Of a stretch of DNA of 64,000 nucleotides, positions 1 through 9,874 are shown one piece after another; position 1 is the first letter of the stretch; each line of letters begins with the position of its first letter. This DNA comes from DTKD01 sp050948905. Lineage in GTDB: Bacteria > Armatimonadota > UBA5829. Location: positions 2,418,001 through 2,482,000 of the forward strand of contig JBMNES010000001.1 of NCBI GenBank assembly GCA_050948905.1, in the 5' to 3' direction. The position numbers and the translations under genes are program-made. A model generated the notes under the pieces. That model made no database searches, had not been told where the DNA came from, and saw nothing but the letters and a program-made list of their open reading frames with translations.

Positions 1-1
1 C

Positions 2-706
2 CTCGATCAGCGAATAGACCTCATACGCGCCTCGGGTGTCGATTCTATAGTGGTTGCGGAGTTCGATCCAGCCTTCGCGAATCTCAATCGGCAGGAGTTT
101 CTGGATGAGATATTAATCAAAAGGCTCAAGGCTCAATGTGTGGTGGTAGGGGCGAATTTCAGATTTGGCAAAAATCGAGAGGGAGATATTCGTTATCTTA
201 CGGAGAAAGCCCCGGAGATCGGGCTGAATGTAGCCGTAGTGCCGGCTGTTGTGATCGACAACGCCCCTGTCAGCAGCACCCGCATTCGCGCTCTTCTGCA
301 AAGAGGGGACGTGGAACTCGCATCCAAGCTGCTGAGCCGTCGCTTCGCACTGCGCGGCACAGTAGTGCTAGGCCAGCAAATTGGTCGTACGCTTGGTTTT
401 CCCACTGCAAATATCAAAAGCGAGCCGAGACAACTGATTCCTGGTCGCGGGGTCTACGCGGTCGAGACTACTGTTGACAAAACCGTCTATCCTGGTGTGT
501 GCAACATCGGAACACGCCCAACATTCGGCGTCAACGACGTCTCCGTAGAGGTGCATATTGCCGGCTTTCAGGGCGATATCTATGGGCGACAGCTCGACGT
601 CGTCTTTTGCCGGCGACTGCGAGATGAGATGAAATTCAGCAGCCGCGACAGTCTCGTCGCACAAATCCGCGAGGATTTGCAGCGCGCTAGCGGTAGTTGT
701 CGCTAA
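2..706 (+). CDS. ribF: Bifunctional riboflavin kinase / FAD synthetase (5' truncated by window edge)
   Basis: This enzyme phosphorylates riboflavin to FMN and adenylylates FMN to FAD. The reading frame is open from base 2, so the gene begins outside the window; the GTG at 50 is an internal valine. About the first 70 residues of a usual 310-residue RibF are missing. What remains is the end of the nucleotidyltransferase domain (VVVGANFRFGKNREG) followed by a complete riboflavin kinase domain: GRTLGFPTAN is the ATP/flavin-binding PTAN motif, and GVYAV, NIGTRPTFG and VEVHI are typical of the family. It is convergent with the next gene, with one base between the stop codons and no room for a terminator. 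Confidence 0.95.
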   Translation, partial: LDQRIDLIRASGVDSIVVAEFDPAFANLNRQEFLDEILIKRLKAQCVVVGANFRFGKNREGDIRYLTEKAPEIGLNVAVVPAVVIDNAPVSSTRIRALLQRGDVELASKLLSRRFALRGTVVLGQQIGRTLGFPTANIKSEPRQLIPGRGVYAVETTVDKTVYPGVCNIGTRPTFGVNDVSVEVHIAGFQGDIYGRQLDVVFCRRLRDEMKFSSRDSLVAQIREDLQRASGSCR

Positions 707-707
707 T

Positions 708-3215
708 CTAAGATTGATTTTTCTTCAAAGCATTCGTGCCTGATGTTTTGATTTCAGGCAAAGGCTTATCCGATGGCCAATTGATGACGTAGTCTATTCC
801 CGGAATCAAATCAAACACATCGTCAGACAGAGGCGAATCGCACTCCGGATCCAGGCACGCGCTCCAGACAAAGGTATCGCTGCTGAACGCTATAGTCTCT
901 CCACGCCGCTCAATATTTATTTTCGGCTCAGGCCACTGCAGGTCTTTGAATCTCTCCATCAGTAGCCTGTCCTGAGCAATCGCTTTGTCGTTTTGAGACA
1001 ACTGCACGAACGCCCCAGCTCTATCGAATCCAAGCTCTTGCAAGCCAGAAAGAGGAAGTTCGCTGATTTTGGTGGAAGAATTGGCCGGCAAAATGGCGGT
1101 ATGCGTCTCGTCAACCGGCAGCCCTCCTGCGAAATTAAAGAAACCGAACCGCATCTCCCCTTGCCAGCTTTTAGCTGTGTCGTTGACGCCGAAGAACAAA
1201 ACCTTGTCTTCTTCAACAGCAGCGATCACCGTTATCGGAGCAAAAGCCCGTCGCACGGGATGATACGCCAGTTTCCTGCGAAGATAATAGTCGACAATTG
1301 TCCATCCGTGACTCTGCGGCCAGGTGTCGTTATACATCCAGAAAATAGCAGAGGCGCTGCTGAACATTCTCCTTCTAAAGTTGCCGATGTATTCCCGCAA
1401 TCCCTCCGCCTGCAATATCCCGCTCAAAAACGCATATTCTTCAAAGGATATATCATCGGGTGTCAATCCAGCCCAGTCCTGCAGTATGCGATAACATATA
1501 CCCTGCACACCTGAGAAATTGCACGTATTGTCATGAAACTCCCAAGATGGGGAAAAGACATAGCGATGATTCTCCGGCAACGATTGTCTCAGAGTAGCCA
1601 GGCCGCTTGCGCCAAGCACGCCGCCTTCGTTAGGAAATCTGCTGATATCAGTCCGATATTTCCAGAAATCCGATCCGCTGGCCCCAAGTGATACGTGCCA
1701 CGGGTGCTGATCCCCTGTGATCGGCGAAGTTGGATTCACGTTATCAAGTGAATATGGAGACGATGGCCAATACGGCCTCGACGGGTCCTCACGGGCGATA
1801 ATTCGCGGTATCTCCAGGTGATAAATTGCATAATCGGGATGAGGATGCAGCCGATCATATCCCCACTCCCACGCGCCCCACTCAAGTTCGTTATTGCCAC
1901 ACCACACCACAAGGCTGGGATGAGGTGACAGACGCTTGACCTGATACGCTATCTCTGCGCGAACATTAGTCAAAAACCCCACATCATCGCCGGGGTACTT
2001 AGAGCAGGCGAAAATAAAATCGTGCCAGACCATTACTCCTGCTTCATCACATGCGTCCAAAAACGCAGTATCAGCGTAAAGTCCGCCGCCCCATATTCTC
2101 AGACAGTTAAAGTTAGCCTCAACGGCCAGATCGACGAGCCTGCGATAGTGTTCCGGCGTGATGGAAGCGTAAATAGTATCCGGCGGCACCCAGTTACCAC
2201 CTTTGGCGAAAATAGGAGTGTTGTTTATCTCTATGATAAAATAGCGGCCCTCGACGGGGTGTGGGTTTTGGTTGATTTGTACCTTTCTTATCCCTGTACG
2301 CCGCGTCGTCATATCCACGATTTCGCCGTCGATTTCAAGCTCGCATTGCACCTCGTATAGAGGCTGATCGCCGTATGGTTTTGGCCACCAGAGCCTGGGA
2401 TTGGATATATTGACTGCGATATCGTGCCTGCTCATGCCAGCGGGCAGCTCAATTCCCTCAACGGCTACCTCTTCAGCTTCCGGCACTCGAACCCGCAGTA
2501 TAGCGTTGACCGGCTCAGCCGAAACGTTGTCGACATAAGCCCGCAAGTTGATCTTCGCCGATTTCAAATCATCTGAAAGGGTGGGGTATACAACCACCGA
2601 GTCAATTCTGGCCTGCTCTGTCCACTCCAGCCGAACCCCGCCGGGGATACCAACGTTTACTAATCTCGGCGACCAGTCCCAGGAGAACTGACACTGCGGC
2701 TTGCGGAGCCAGGAGCGTTTGTGCAGCTTGTGATCCCAACTGGTGTTGTAGTCGTCGCTCGGTTTTTCGGCTACGGAGTATAACCCACTGTCGATGTGCA
2801 GCGCCAGCAGGTTCTTTCCGACCATTATTTTATCTGTGACGTCGATTCTGCAAGGCCAAAATACGTTTGCGTGCGAGCCGATTCTCTCACCGTTAAGATA
2901 TATGTCAGCAACAAGATCAATGGCGTCGAACACCAGCCATACCCGCTTTTCCTCAATATCCTCCGGCGCAGTAAAGGTTCGCCTGTAGACCCATATTTGT
3001 TCTTCGACCCATCTTTGGGCAAGCGCGTTCAGACCAAAATGAGGATCATCGACAAAGCCCTGTTCCTGCAAATCGAGGTGAATATCACCGGGCACTTGCG
3101 CTTCCATAAACAACCGTTCATCGGCATCCGGGCCTAGATAACTGTGGGGATTTATGTGTCGTGACCCGAAACCGCGTGCTTTCCACTTCCCGTTAAGATC
3201 AAGCTGAGATAACAT
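708..3215 (-). CDS. Glycoside hydrolase family 2, beta-mannosidase-like
   Basis: Probably an exo-beta-mannosidase that trims mannosyl ends from beta-mannan or N-glycan oligosaccharides. At 835 residues it has the GH2 layout: N-terminal jelly-roll (about 1-200, with GDIHLDL and LVADIYLNGE), an immunoglobulin-like domain, then a TIM barrel. The acid/base lies in WCGNNELEWG (Glu443); the nucleophile candidate is Glu530 in FPNEGG, where GH2 mannosidases usually read SEFG. CLRIWGGG is typical of the mannosidase branch. No signal peptide is visible, so it probably acts in the cytoplasm on imported oligosaccharides. A GGAGGGG ribosome site precedes the ATG. It is divergent from the secreted glycan genes, and a TATAAT lies upstream on this strand at 3251-3246. 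Family is secure; the exact substrate is inferred. Confidence 0.88.
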   Translation of the reverse strand: MLSQLDLNGKWKARGFGSRHINPHSYLGPDADERLFMEAQVPGDIHLDLQEQGFVDDPHFGLNALAQRWVEEQIWVYRRTFTAPEDIEEKRVWLVFDAIDLVADIYLNGERIGSHANVFWPCRIDVTDKIMVGKNLLALHIDSGLYSVAEKPSDDYNTSWDHKLHKRSWLRKPQCQFSWDWSPRLVNVGIPGGVRLEWTEQARIDSVVVYPTLSDDLKSAKINLRAYVDNVSAEPVNAILRVRVPEAEEVAVEGIELPAGMSRHDIAVNISNPRLWWPKPYGDQPLYEVQCELEIDGEIVDMTTRRTGIRKVQINQNPHPVEGRYFIIEINNTPIFAKGGNWVPPDTIYASITPEHYRRLVDLAVEANFNCLRIWGGGLYADTAFLDACDEAGVMVWHDFIFACSKYPGDDVGFLTNVRAEIAYQVKRLSPHPSLVVWCGNNELEWGAWEWGYDRLHPHPDYAIYHLEIPRIIAREDPSRPYWPSSPYSLDNVNPTSPITGDQHPWHVSLGASGSDFWKYRTDISRFPNEGGVLGASGLATLRQSLPENHRYVFSPSWEFHDNTCNFSGVQGICYRILQDWAGLTPDDISFEEYAFLSGILQAEGLREYIGNFRRRMFSSASAIFWMYNDTWPQSHGWTIVDYYLRRKLAYHPVRRAFAPITVIAAVEEDKVLFFGVNDTAKSWQGEMRFGFFNFAGGLPVDETHTAILPANSSTKISELPLSGLQELGFDRAGAFVQLSQNDKAIAQDRLLMERFKDLQWPEPKINIERRGETIAFSSDTFVWSACLDPECDSPLSDDVFDLIPGIDYVINWPSDKPLPEIKTSGTNALKKNQS

Positions 3216-3364
3216 GGCCCCTCCAAAATCGACGAATGTTATGACATTATAACTAACAGCCTGCCATAAGAAAAGGGCCGAGGCAACTTCTGCCTGTTTA
3301 TATGAAGGTCAGAGAGGCGTGGGCGGCGAACCTCATTATACCGATTAGTTTTTGGAGATGAGGA

Positions 3365-4657
3365 ATGCGATTTATGACCGCTCTTTTGGCAATTTGCCTC
3401 GTTGTAGCCGCCGGCTCAGTTGCCTTCGGCGCAGACGACTCTTCTGATGCTCTCGTGACCGCTAATGTCATCAAATTTGGTGCAAAAGGTGACGCCAAAA
3501 CAGACGATACCAAGGCCTTCCAGGCTGCTTTAGATTCCGCAGAGGAAAAGGGCGGGATAGTATTTGTGCCGGCAGGAACCTACCTGATTGCCGGGTCACT
3601 GAATGTCCCTCAGGGAGTGACCCTTCGCGGCGTCTGGGAATCCGCCCACCACGCGGACATAGGCAAGGGGACTCTTATCTATGCCACGGGCAATGAAGGC
3701 AATGAGGATGGAACTCCTCTGATCTCCCTGAATCAAAGCAGTTGCATCAAAGGGATTACGATTTTATATCCAAACCAGGACATTGACAACGTAAAACCCT
3801 ACCCGTGGACGATTCAGGGCAGGGGTATGCACGGCAGCGTTATCGACGTCACTTTGGTTAATTGTTATAAAGGCATCGACTTCGGCACCAACCCGAACGA
3901 GTTGCACTACATCAAAAACGTTTTCGGCTGCCCTTTAAAGCTCGGCATATATGTCAATCAGACCACGGACATCGGCCGAATTGAGGACGTCCATTTCAAC
4001 CCACACTCCTGGCAGCGTGCGGCTCATCCCAGTGCCCCGAACGGCCCGAAATGGGAGAAGCTGTTGAAGTATCTGCCGGAAAATCTTATCGGTTTTCTGA
4101 TCGGCAAGACCGACTGGGAGTATATGAATAACTGCTTCGTTATCTTCCCTAAGATAGGCTACCATTTTGTCCGCACACCGCAGGGCGACGGAAATGCGGT
4201 TCTGAGCCAGTGTGGAGCGGACATTTGTCCGGTAGCCGTTCAGGTCGATGCATCGCAAGGCCACGCTGGTGTAGCATTCACTAACAGTCAATTTATGGCG
4301 ACAGTGGTAATCGGCCCTGAGAATAATGGCCCGGTGAAGTTCTCGAATTGCGGATTCTGGCCGATTCCAACTACAAACAGCCAGGCGATAATCGAAGGCA
4401 ACGGCAACGTTACGTTCTCTTCCTGCCACTTCTCAGGCTGGGCCAACGATAATGCCAATGCTCCAGCGATTCAGGTCAAGAGCGGTTCTGTTATAGTCAA
4501 CGGCTGCGATTTCTCTGCCGCTGGAAAGACACAAATAGAGCTTGGTGATCAGACTCGCTCGGCGGCTATCGTAGGTTGCAGGTTCGCCGGTGGCGAGAAA
4601 ATCATCAATAAAGCCCCCGCTTCTGCCAAGGTGCAAATTGGCCTTAATGTAGAGTAG
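3365..4657 (+). CDS. Secreted right-handed beta-helix protein (pectate lyase superfamily 3)
   Basis: A 430-residue exported protein with a signal peptide (residues 1-22, ending AFGA). It starts with the pectate-lyase-3/glycosyl hydrolase 28-like signature: FGAKGDAKTDDTKAFQAAL followed by GGIVFVPAGTY and LNVPQGVTLRG. The rest is short repeating beta-strand units ending in asparagine- and glycine-rich turns, as expected of a parallel beta-helix. Proteins of this type bind or cleave polygalacturonan and other acidic or neutral glycans. I see no catalytic residues that identify the substrate. The start ATG has a GGAGATGAGGA ribosome site. It is the first gene of a run of four (pectate-lyase-like, GH43, URO-D-like, toroid protein) with gaps of 10 and 18 bases and then an overlap, which reads as an operon. 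Confidence 0.8.
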   Translation: MRFMTALLAICLVVAAGSVAFGADDSSDALVTANVIKFGAKGDAKTDDTKAFQAALDSAEEKGGIVFVPAGTYLIAGSLNVPQGVTLRGVWESAHHADIGKGTLIYATGNEGNEDGTPLISLNQSSCIKGITILYPNQDIDNVKPYPWTIQGRGMHGSVIDVTLVNCYKGIDFGTNPNELHYIKNVFGCPLKLGIYVNQTTDIGRIEDVHFNPHSWQRAAHPSAPNGPKWEKLLKYLPENLIGFLIGKTDWEYMNNCFVIFPKIGYHFVRTPQGDGNAVLSQCGADICPVAVQVDASQGHAGVAFTNSQFMATVVIGPENNGPVKFSNCGFWPIPTTNSQAIIEGNGNVTFSSCHFSGWANDNANAPAIQVKSGSVIVNGCDFSAAGKTQIELGDQTRSAAIVGCRFAGGEKIINKAPASAKVQIGLNVE

Positions 4658-4667
4658 GGGTAGCTTT

Positions 4668-6107
4668 ATGTTCAGGGAGGCGATGTTTCTGCTAGTCGGC
4701 GTATTGGCTCTCAGTGTCAGCGCCGGGGCTTATAAAAACCCTCTTCCGATCGACAACGGAACTATGGGTGCAGGCATCGCCGACCCTGGCGTTTTGCGCT
4801 GGATGGGCAAATATTACCTGTATGCAACCAAGGTAAAGGAAGACCCCGGCCTGCGCTGCTGGGAATCGACCGACCTGGTCAATTGGAAGTATATGGGCAT
4901 GTGCATTAACGATGACCCAGTTTTCGCAGAAGGCCACGGCTGGAGTCCAGGGCCATTCTACTATAACGGCAAGTTCTATCTATATATCTGCGGCATTGAT
5001 CAAAAGCATAAGGTATTCGAGTCCGATAAACCCACCGGCCCGTTTGTCTGCGTCAACAAAGACCTGATTAATATCAATTCCCTCGACGCTGTCCCTCTTT
5101 TGGACGACGATGGTCAGTTATATCTGTTTTATGCGGGATGGGATGGTGTTGGCATTCAATACAGAAAGACATCTTCCCCAGTAAAAGGCGACGGTGAAAA
5201 TTGCACCCTGCCGATATGCCAGTTCAGCGCGGAAAATGACGGTAACTTCTGGACGGAGGGGCCTGATCTATGGAAACGCAATGGCATTTATTACCTAACA
5301 TACTGCGGCAACAACTGGGTAAGGGACAGCTACCAGGTTCGAGTAGCAAAAGGCAGGTCGATTGCCGATCTGAAGCCGCAGAAATCAGATACGCTTATCA
5401 AACAGATTAGTGGGAAATATGTGGCGGTCGGCTGCAACTGGAGCATAAGGGGGCCGAATCTCAAATCATTGTGGCACGTATATCACTGTCGCATAGTCGG
5501 TGGCCACAGACGGTTGCTGTGTCTCGATAAGCTCTACTTCGATTCCACTGGTGATATGCGCTGCGACGGCCCAACCTGGTCAGCCAAACCGAACCCGGAA
5601 CCGCCAGACTATTGCGAGAGCTTCATACGCACTGACATTGGCCCAAACTGGAAAATTGTATCGGGAGACTGGATTGTGCGCGGTGAAGATCGCCTGATAG
5701 GTAAATCTGGCCAGTTATGCTCAAAATGCGCTCTGAAATCCAATTTTGTCGCTGAGTTTAACGTCAAGTTAATTAATAACATCGGGTCTGGTCGATATGG
5801 GGTCGCATTTGACGGTGAGCACGGGAAGGTTACTTTGCTGCTTGATCCTGTCGCAAAAACAATTGCTCTCTCTGGCAAGACAAACTCAATAGCGTCTCTG
5901 CCTGAGAACTTTGACTTTGACGTCTGGCACACCATAATCGTGCAGCAATACAACGGCCGGTGGCAAGTTCGATTCGATGAAATGACCAAAATAGACACCC
6001 GCCTGGACATCGGAGTCTCTCGGTTCGGCCTGGTCGCAAAAGACTGTGAAGCCGCGTTCGGCTGGTGTGGATTTTCCAATTATGAACCGGGTGAGCAATC
6101 GATGTAG
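4668..6107 (+). CDS. Secreted glycoside hydrolase family 43-like protein with C-terminal beta-sandwich
   Basis: A 479-residue protein with a signal peptide (about residues 1-21) and a five-bladed propeller of the GH43 type, the family of arabinofuranosidases, xylosidases and galactanases. The three catalytic carboxylates can be placed: base Asp39 in IADPGV, pKa modulator Asp140 in NSLDAV, and general acid Glu197 in WTEGPD. Propeller strands such as GKYYLYAT, GKFYLYI and GIYYLTYCG support the fold. Residues from about 315 to the end form a separate domain resembling the LamG/DUF1080 beta-sandwich, probably for binding glycan. It follows the beta-helix gene by 10 bases. Hydrolase class is confident; the sugar cleaved is not determined. 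Confidence 0.85.
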   Translation: MFREAMFLLVGVLALSVSAGAYKNPLPIDNGTMGAGIADPGVLRWMGKYYLYATKVKEDPGLRCWESTDLVNWKYMGMCINDDPVFAEGHGWSPGPFYYNGKFYLYICGIDQKHKVFESDKPTGPFVCVNKDLININSLDAVPLLDDDGQLYLFYAGWDGVGIQYRKTSSPVKGDGENCTLPICQFSAENDGNFWTEGPDLWKRNGIYYLTYCGNNWVRDSYQVRVAKGRSIADLKPQKSDTLIKQISGKYVAVGCNWSIRGPNLKSLWHVYHCRIVGGHRRLLCLDKLYFDSTGDMRCDGPTWSAKPNPEPPDYCESFIRTDIGPNWKIVSGDWIVRGEDRLIGKSGQLCSKCALKSNFVAEFNVKLINNIGSGRYGVAFDGEHGKVTLLLDPVAKTIALSGKTNSIASLPENFDFDVWHTIIVQQYNGRWQVRFDEMTKIDTRLDIGVSRFGLVAKDCEAAFGWCGFSNYEPGEQSM

Positions 6108-6125
6108 TAGGTCAGGAGCCGAGAA

Positions 6126-7109
6126 ATGCTGCCAAGAGAACGTGTCATAGAAACCATAAACCACTGCAAGCCGGATCGTGTGCCCATATACGGCTGGGTT
6201 AGCGCAAATCTGACCGATGAAATCAACCAATCATTCGGCTCTGTTGCGGCGTTTGAGGACAAATATGAGTTCGACTTCGCGCATCTTTTTGGCGGCCCGC
6301 CCACTTTTGATTACGCAGTGTTGACTCAACTTAATGAGAACCTCGGCAGATTGCCCGAACCAAGTGATATGGGTGATGTGCCGATGGTCGATCCGGACAG
6401 CAACGGGGCGTATCAGGACGTAATAAACGGCATTGCCCATCACAAAGAGAAGCGCGGTCGATTTGTCTATATGCAGACGCCAGGGTTCTTTGAGGCGATG
6501 AACGGGGTGTTTGGAATCGAAAACCACCTGGCTTATCTGCTTATGTTTCCCGATGAGATTCACGCTCTTTACTCTCGCCAGGCCGACTGGAATATCGCGT
6601 TTGCAATGAACTGCATCGATTTGGGCGTCGATATGATTCACATCTCCGACGACTGGGGCGCGCAAAACGGCTTGATGTTCAGCCCTAAGATATGGCGTGA
6701 GATGATCTTCCCATATCACAAAAAAGTGGTCGACGCGGTCAAATCGCGTGGGTGCTATTGCAGTCTGCACAGCGATGGAAACGTAATGCAGGTGCTGGAT
6801 GGCATCGTCGAGATCGGTTTCGATGTCGTCCACCCATTTCAGGAATCCGCAGGGATGGACTACACCGCCTACCGGTCGAATTATATGGACAAGTTCACGA
6901 TAATGGGCGGCTTAGACGTGCAGACCACCATCGGCTTCGGCAAGCTGGATCGTCTCAAATCCGAGATCGAACGGGTATTGACTATGTTCAAGGACGGCGG
7001 TCTGCTATTCTGCACAACGCATTTTGTGCAGAATCATTGTTCCATCGAAGAGCTGACTTTTGCCTACGATCTGATCTATGACACCGTTCGAAAGCAGGGT
7101 TGTAAATGA
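6126..7109 (+). CDS. URO-D superfamily protein (uroporphyrinogen decarboxylase-like, likely a methyltransferase relative)
   Basis: A 327-residue TIM-barrel protein of the HemE/MtaA/CmuA superfamily, recognisable from the start MLPRERVIETINHCKPDRVPI and the late block LHSDGNVMQVLDGIVEIGFDVVHPFQ. The superfamily holds HemE and many corrinoid- or thiol-dependent methyltransferases. HemE identity is unlikely: the gene sits inside a glycan operon, and the heme genes in this window follow the siroheme route, which does not need HemE. His-Ser-Asp in LHSDG and a cysteine in a late segment (LLFCTTHF) could take part in metal binding, as in the methyltransferases. Its stop overlaps the start of the next gene as ATGA, so the two are translationally coupled. 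Role in glycan use is unknown. Confidence 0.75.
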   Translation: MLPRERVIETINHCKPDRVPIYGWVSANLTDEINQSFGSVAAFEDKYEFDFAHLFGGPPTFDYAVLTQLNENLGRLPEPSDMGDVPMVDPDSNGAYQDVINGIAHHKEKRGRFVYMQTPGFFEAMNGVFGIENHLAYLLMFPDEIHALYSRQADWNIAFAMNCIDLGVDMIHISDDWGAQNGLMFSPKIWREMIFPYHKKVVDAVKSRGCYCSLHSDGNVMQVLDGIVEIGFDVVHPFQESAGMDYTAYRSNYMDKFTIMGGLDVQTTIGFGKLDRLKSEIERVLTMFKDGGLLFCTTHFVQNHCSIEELTFAYDLIYDTVRKQGCK

Positions 7110-9874
7110 GAGTTGTTGTTATCTCCGTGTTTATGCTACTTTTTGCGATCAGTGTATCCGCGACGACATTATCCCTGGATTTCGGCATGCCAGAGTCTCC
7201 TGTTGCAGAAAAATGGACTCAGGCTACAATAACAACTCACTACACCCCGCAGCTAAAATATGGCTGGGTTGGCAAGCCGAGGCTGGAGATGCGCGACCGT
7301 GGCTATCTCGACCCTCTCCGCCGAGACTTTGTTTATGGCAGGCATACGGCTGAGTTCCGGGTCGATCTCCCAGATGGATATTATCGAGTGACTGTTCACA
7401 CTGGGGATTGCATAGTCGGAGATCATATTCTCAACATCGAAGCCAACGGTAAAAAAATAGCTGATAGACTAGACCCTGGGGCAGGGGAGGTCATAGCGTA
7501 CACATTTGCATCGGAGGTGGCAGGCGGCGCATTGGCACTCAAATTCAGTTCCCCTATTAATAATTGGGTGCTGAATGGTCTCGAAATATCGCCCTGCGAT
7601 GGCCCTCTTGAGCCTACGTCCGTAGTCACAAAACTACCAGGGCCACGTCTGCCTCGTATATTGCCCAAGCCACACAACGACCGCCTTCATTTGGTGAAAC
7701 AGCCAGACTATTCTGCGAGGTCGTATCCCAGCGAAGCCGATATGATGCGAATATTAGAACGATTTCCCATGTATTCTGAGCGTGGATGGCATCCAGACTT
7801 TCTTGGAAAACCCGAAGTAGGCTATTTTGGCGACCCTACCCACGCTGAGATGGGGCTTAGAGCGATGGGTAACTATATTTTCGTGACCTCGCTTCTGGCT
7901 ACTTCTCCAGAATATGACCCCAGGCCGTCCGGAGTCTCTCAAGACGTGTTATTGCAAAGAGCACGAGCCTGTCTCGAATATATGACCCGTGCGCATGCAA
8001 CGGGTGACTTGCACTGTGCAGACGGATGTCAATGGGGTAACGACTGGCAATCCGCCTGGTGGACGGCCCGCATGGCGGCGGGCGCACGCCTGGTCTGGCC
8101 AAAGCTTACCGCCAGAGAGAAAGCAAATGTCGAGCGTGTTATAGTTCATGAAGCTAACAGGCACTTGAGACGTAACCCGCCCAGCGGCGTCAAATTCGAT
8201 ACGAAATCCGAAGAAAATGCGTGGGATTCGGAGGTCCTCGCGTGGGCTGTCGGGATGTTTCCAGAACATCCTAACGCACAGGCATGGCGCACCAAACTCA
8301 TTCAGTTTTGTATGAACACCCTCTCCACTGCTTCAGATAAAAACGATAGTACAGTCGTCGACGAAAAGCCCATCAAAGAATGGGTCAATACGGTCAATAT
8401 TTATGATGACTTCACAATCGAAAACCACGGGGCTTATCACTTCTGTTATATGGCCTGCCCTCTACACTCTTTTGCGTGGGCATTTGAGGGCTTGGTAGGC
8501 GGCGGCATTACTCCACCAGAGGCGATGTTTCATCATTATCAGGACGTCTGGAAATGGATAAAGAGGGCTTATATAGGCGATGGCAGGTTTGCTTACCTCA
8601 GCGGCAAGGATTGGCCACGGTATGCGTACGGTTTGAGCTTTGTGTTGCCGGTTACGGTGCTGGCACAGCTTCGGTATAATGACCCGCACGGTCGCTTGAT
8701 GGAGCAGGAACGAATAGCAACCCTTGAGCGCGAACAGCTCATAAACTGCGATGGGAGTTTCTATGGCGGCAGATTTACCTGCAATGACCTTCACGATAGA
8801 CTGGCCGAATATGAGACTGATACCTATGCTAATCTCGGCTTGTGCTACCTACTACATAAGCACGGTTCTATCCCTAATCCTCCCAGCTCACAGCAGGTTT
8901 GGCATCATTTATCGGGTAGCTGGGCTAGTTCCGACACTGAGTGGATATTCGGACGTTCTGCAAAGACGTTTGCGTCCTTTAGCTGGCGTCATCTCCACGG
9001 CCTGCACCCATTAGGGCTATTTATACCAGAGGGCTGTGCGGATATGGTCGAATGGATGACTGAGCAGTATATTGGTCGAATTCGAGCCGAAAATGTAGAC
9101 TTTAAACAATCCTACTCCAAACACAAAGAGACCATCTTCGACGGCGGTTTCTGCACCACTGGTGAAATATCATATAATGACGCCGCTGGAGAGCCTGTGG
9201 CTAAAAAACAGATTAGCTTCACATCATTAACCGATGAGGGTGTCGCTGTTATTTTCGAGCGAACATTTGCCAGCGCGCCTTTTAAGTGCAACTCGTCATA
9301 TTCGTTAAATATGGCTATTGCCAACGACATTTTCAACAACAGTCAACGCACGATTTATCTGAAAGACGCATCTCCAATACGGCTCCCGGGAGCAAAGAAC
9401 CTCGACCCGGTTAGCGCAGCAGAGCCGAATGCAAATGAGGTATCATCGACTTCGCAAAAAGTGCAATCGCCCTGGGTGAATATTGATGACAAACTGGGAA
9501 TCGTGTTGCTCACCACGGACGACTTCGCGCTGTATGACTACTCTGGCCGAAATGCGCCGACTCGCAGCCTGCAGTTTGACGTGCTCCTGGCAGATTACGA
9601 GGGCGCCAGGAAGATTAAAACAGGGGAGACGATTACAGAAATAGCTTATCTTCTGCTGGCAGGAAATCGGGACCTTACAGCAGCCGCATATCGTGAGGCA
9701 AAGGTTCTGAAAACAACGGACGGGCGCAGCTATGTTCTGATTACCACCCCTTCAGGCAAGCGTTACATAATCCTGCCAAACCTGGATGGCTCAAGCTGGA
9801 ACGAGCGCATACCCGGTACAGCGATTGACGCCAAGTTCTCTGGCTTCGACACCCAGGTACATTTAGCGCCGTGA
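7106..9874 (+). CDS. Large secreted protein: malectin-like N-domain, alpha/alpha-toroid, C-terminal beta-sandwich (polysaccharide-lyase-like)
   Basis: A 922-residue exported protein with a signal peptide (residues 1-19). The first domain (about 20-165) is a galactose-binding-like/malectin-like fold: FRVDLPDGYYRVTVHTGD is close to the sugar-binding domains of rhamnogalacturonan-active enzymes. Residues about 205-640 are helix-rich with aromatic motifs (WGNDWQSAWWTARMAAGARLVW split across helices, and ENHGAYHFCYM), like the alpha/alpha toroid of heparinase II/III-type lyases. The remainder looks like a beta-sandwich. This three-part plan matches polysaccharide lyases of several families, but I cannot assign one. 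A catalytic Asn-Tyr-His set is only suggested by ENHGAYH. It is the last gene of the glycan operon, and its 3' end overlaps the next, opposite-strand gene by 12 bases. Confidence 0.6.
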   Translation: MRVVVISVFMLLFAISVSATTLSLDFGMPESPVAEKWTQATITTHYTPQLKYGWVGKPRLEMRDRGYLDPLRRDFVYGRHTAEFRVDLPDGYYRVTVHTGDCIVGDHILNIEANGKKIADRLDPGAGEVIAYTFASEVAGGALALKFSSPINNWVLNGLEISPCDGPLEPTSVVTKLPGPRLPRILPKPHNDRLHLVKQPDYSARSYPSEADMMRILERFPMYSERGWHPDFLGKPEVGYFGDPTHAEMGLRAMGNYIFVTSLLATSPEYDPRPSGVSQDVLLQRARACLEYMTRAHATGDLHCADGCQWGNDWQSAWWTARMAAGARLVWPKLTAREKANVERVIVHEANRHLRRNPPSGVKFDTKSEENAWDSEVLAWAVGMFPEHPNAQAWRTKLIQFCMNTLSTASDKNDSTVVDEKPIKEWVNTVNIYDDFTIENHGAYHFCYMACPLHSFAWAFEGLVGGGITPPEAMFHHYQDVWKWIKRAYIGDGRFAYLSGKDWPRYAYGLSFVLPVTVLAQLRYNDPHGRLMEQERIATLEREQLINCDGSFYGGRFTCNDLHDRLAEYETDTYANLGLCYLLHKHGSIPNPPSSQQVWHHLSGSWASSDTEWIFGRSAKTFASFSWRHLHGLHPLGLFIPEGCADMVEWMTEQYIGRIRAENVDFKQSYSKHKETIFDGGFCTTGEISYNDAAGEPVAKKQISFTSLTDEGVAVIFERTFASAPFKCNSSYSLNMAIANDIFNNSQRTIYLKDASPIRLPGAKNLDPVSAAEPNANEVSSTSQKVQSPWVNIDDKLGIVLLTTDDFALYDYSGRNAPTRSLQFDVLLADYEGARKIKTGETITEIAYLLLAGNRDLTAAAYREAKVLKTTDGRSYVLITTPSGKRYIILPNLDGSSWNERIPGTAIDAKFSGFDTQVHLAP

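Noticed and set aside
6126..7109. HemE for classical heme synthesis
   Set aside because: The gene lies in a glycan operon, and the heme genes present follow the AhbC/AhbD route; the match is to the wide URO-D superfamily only.
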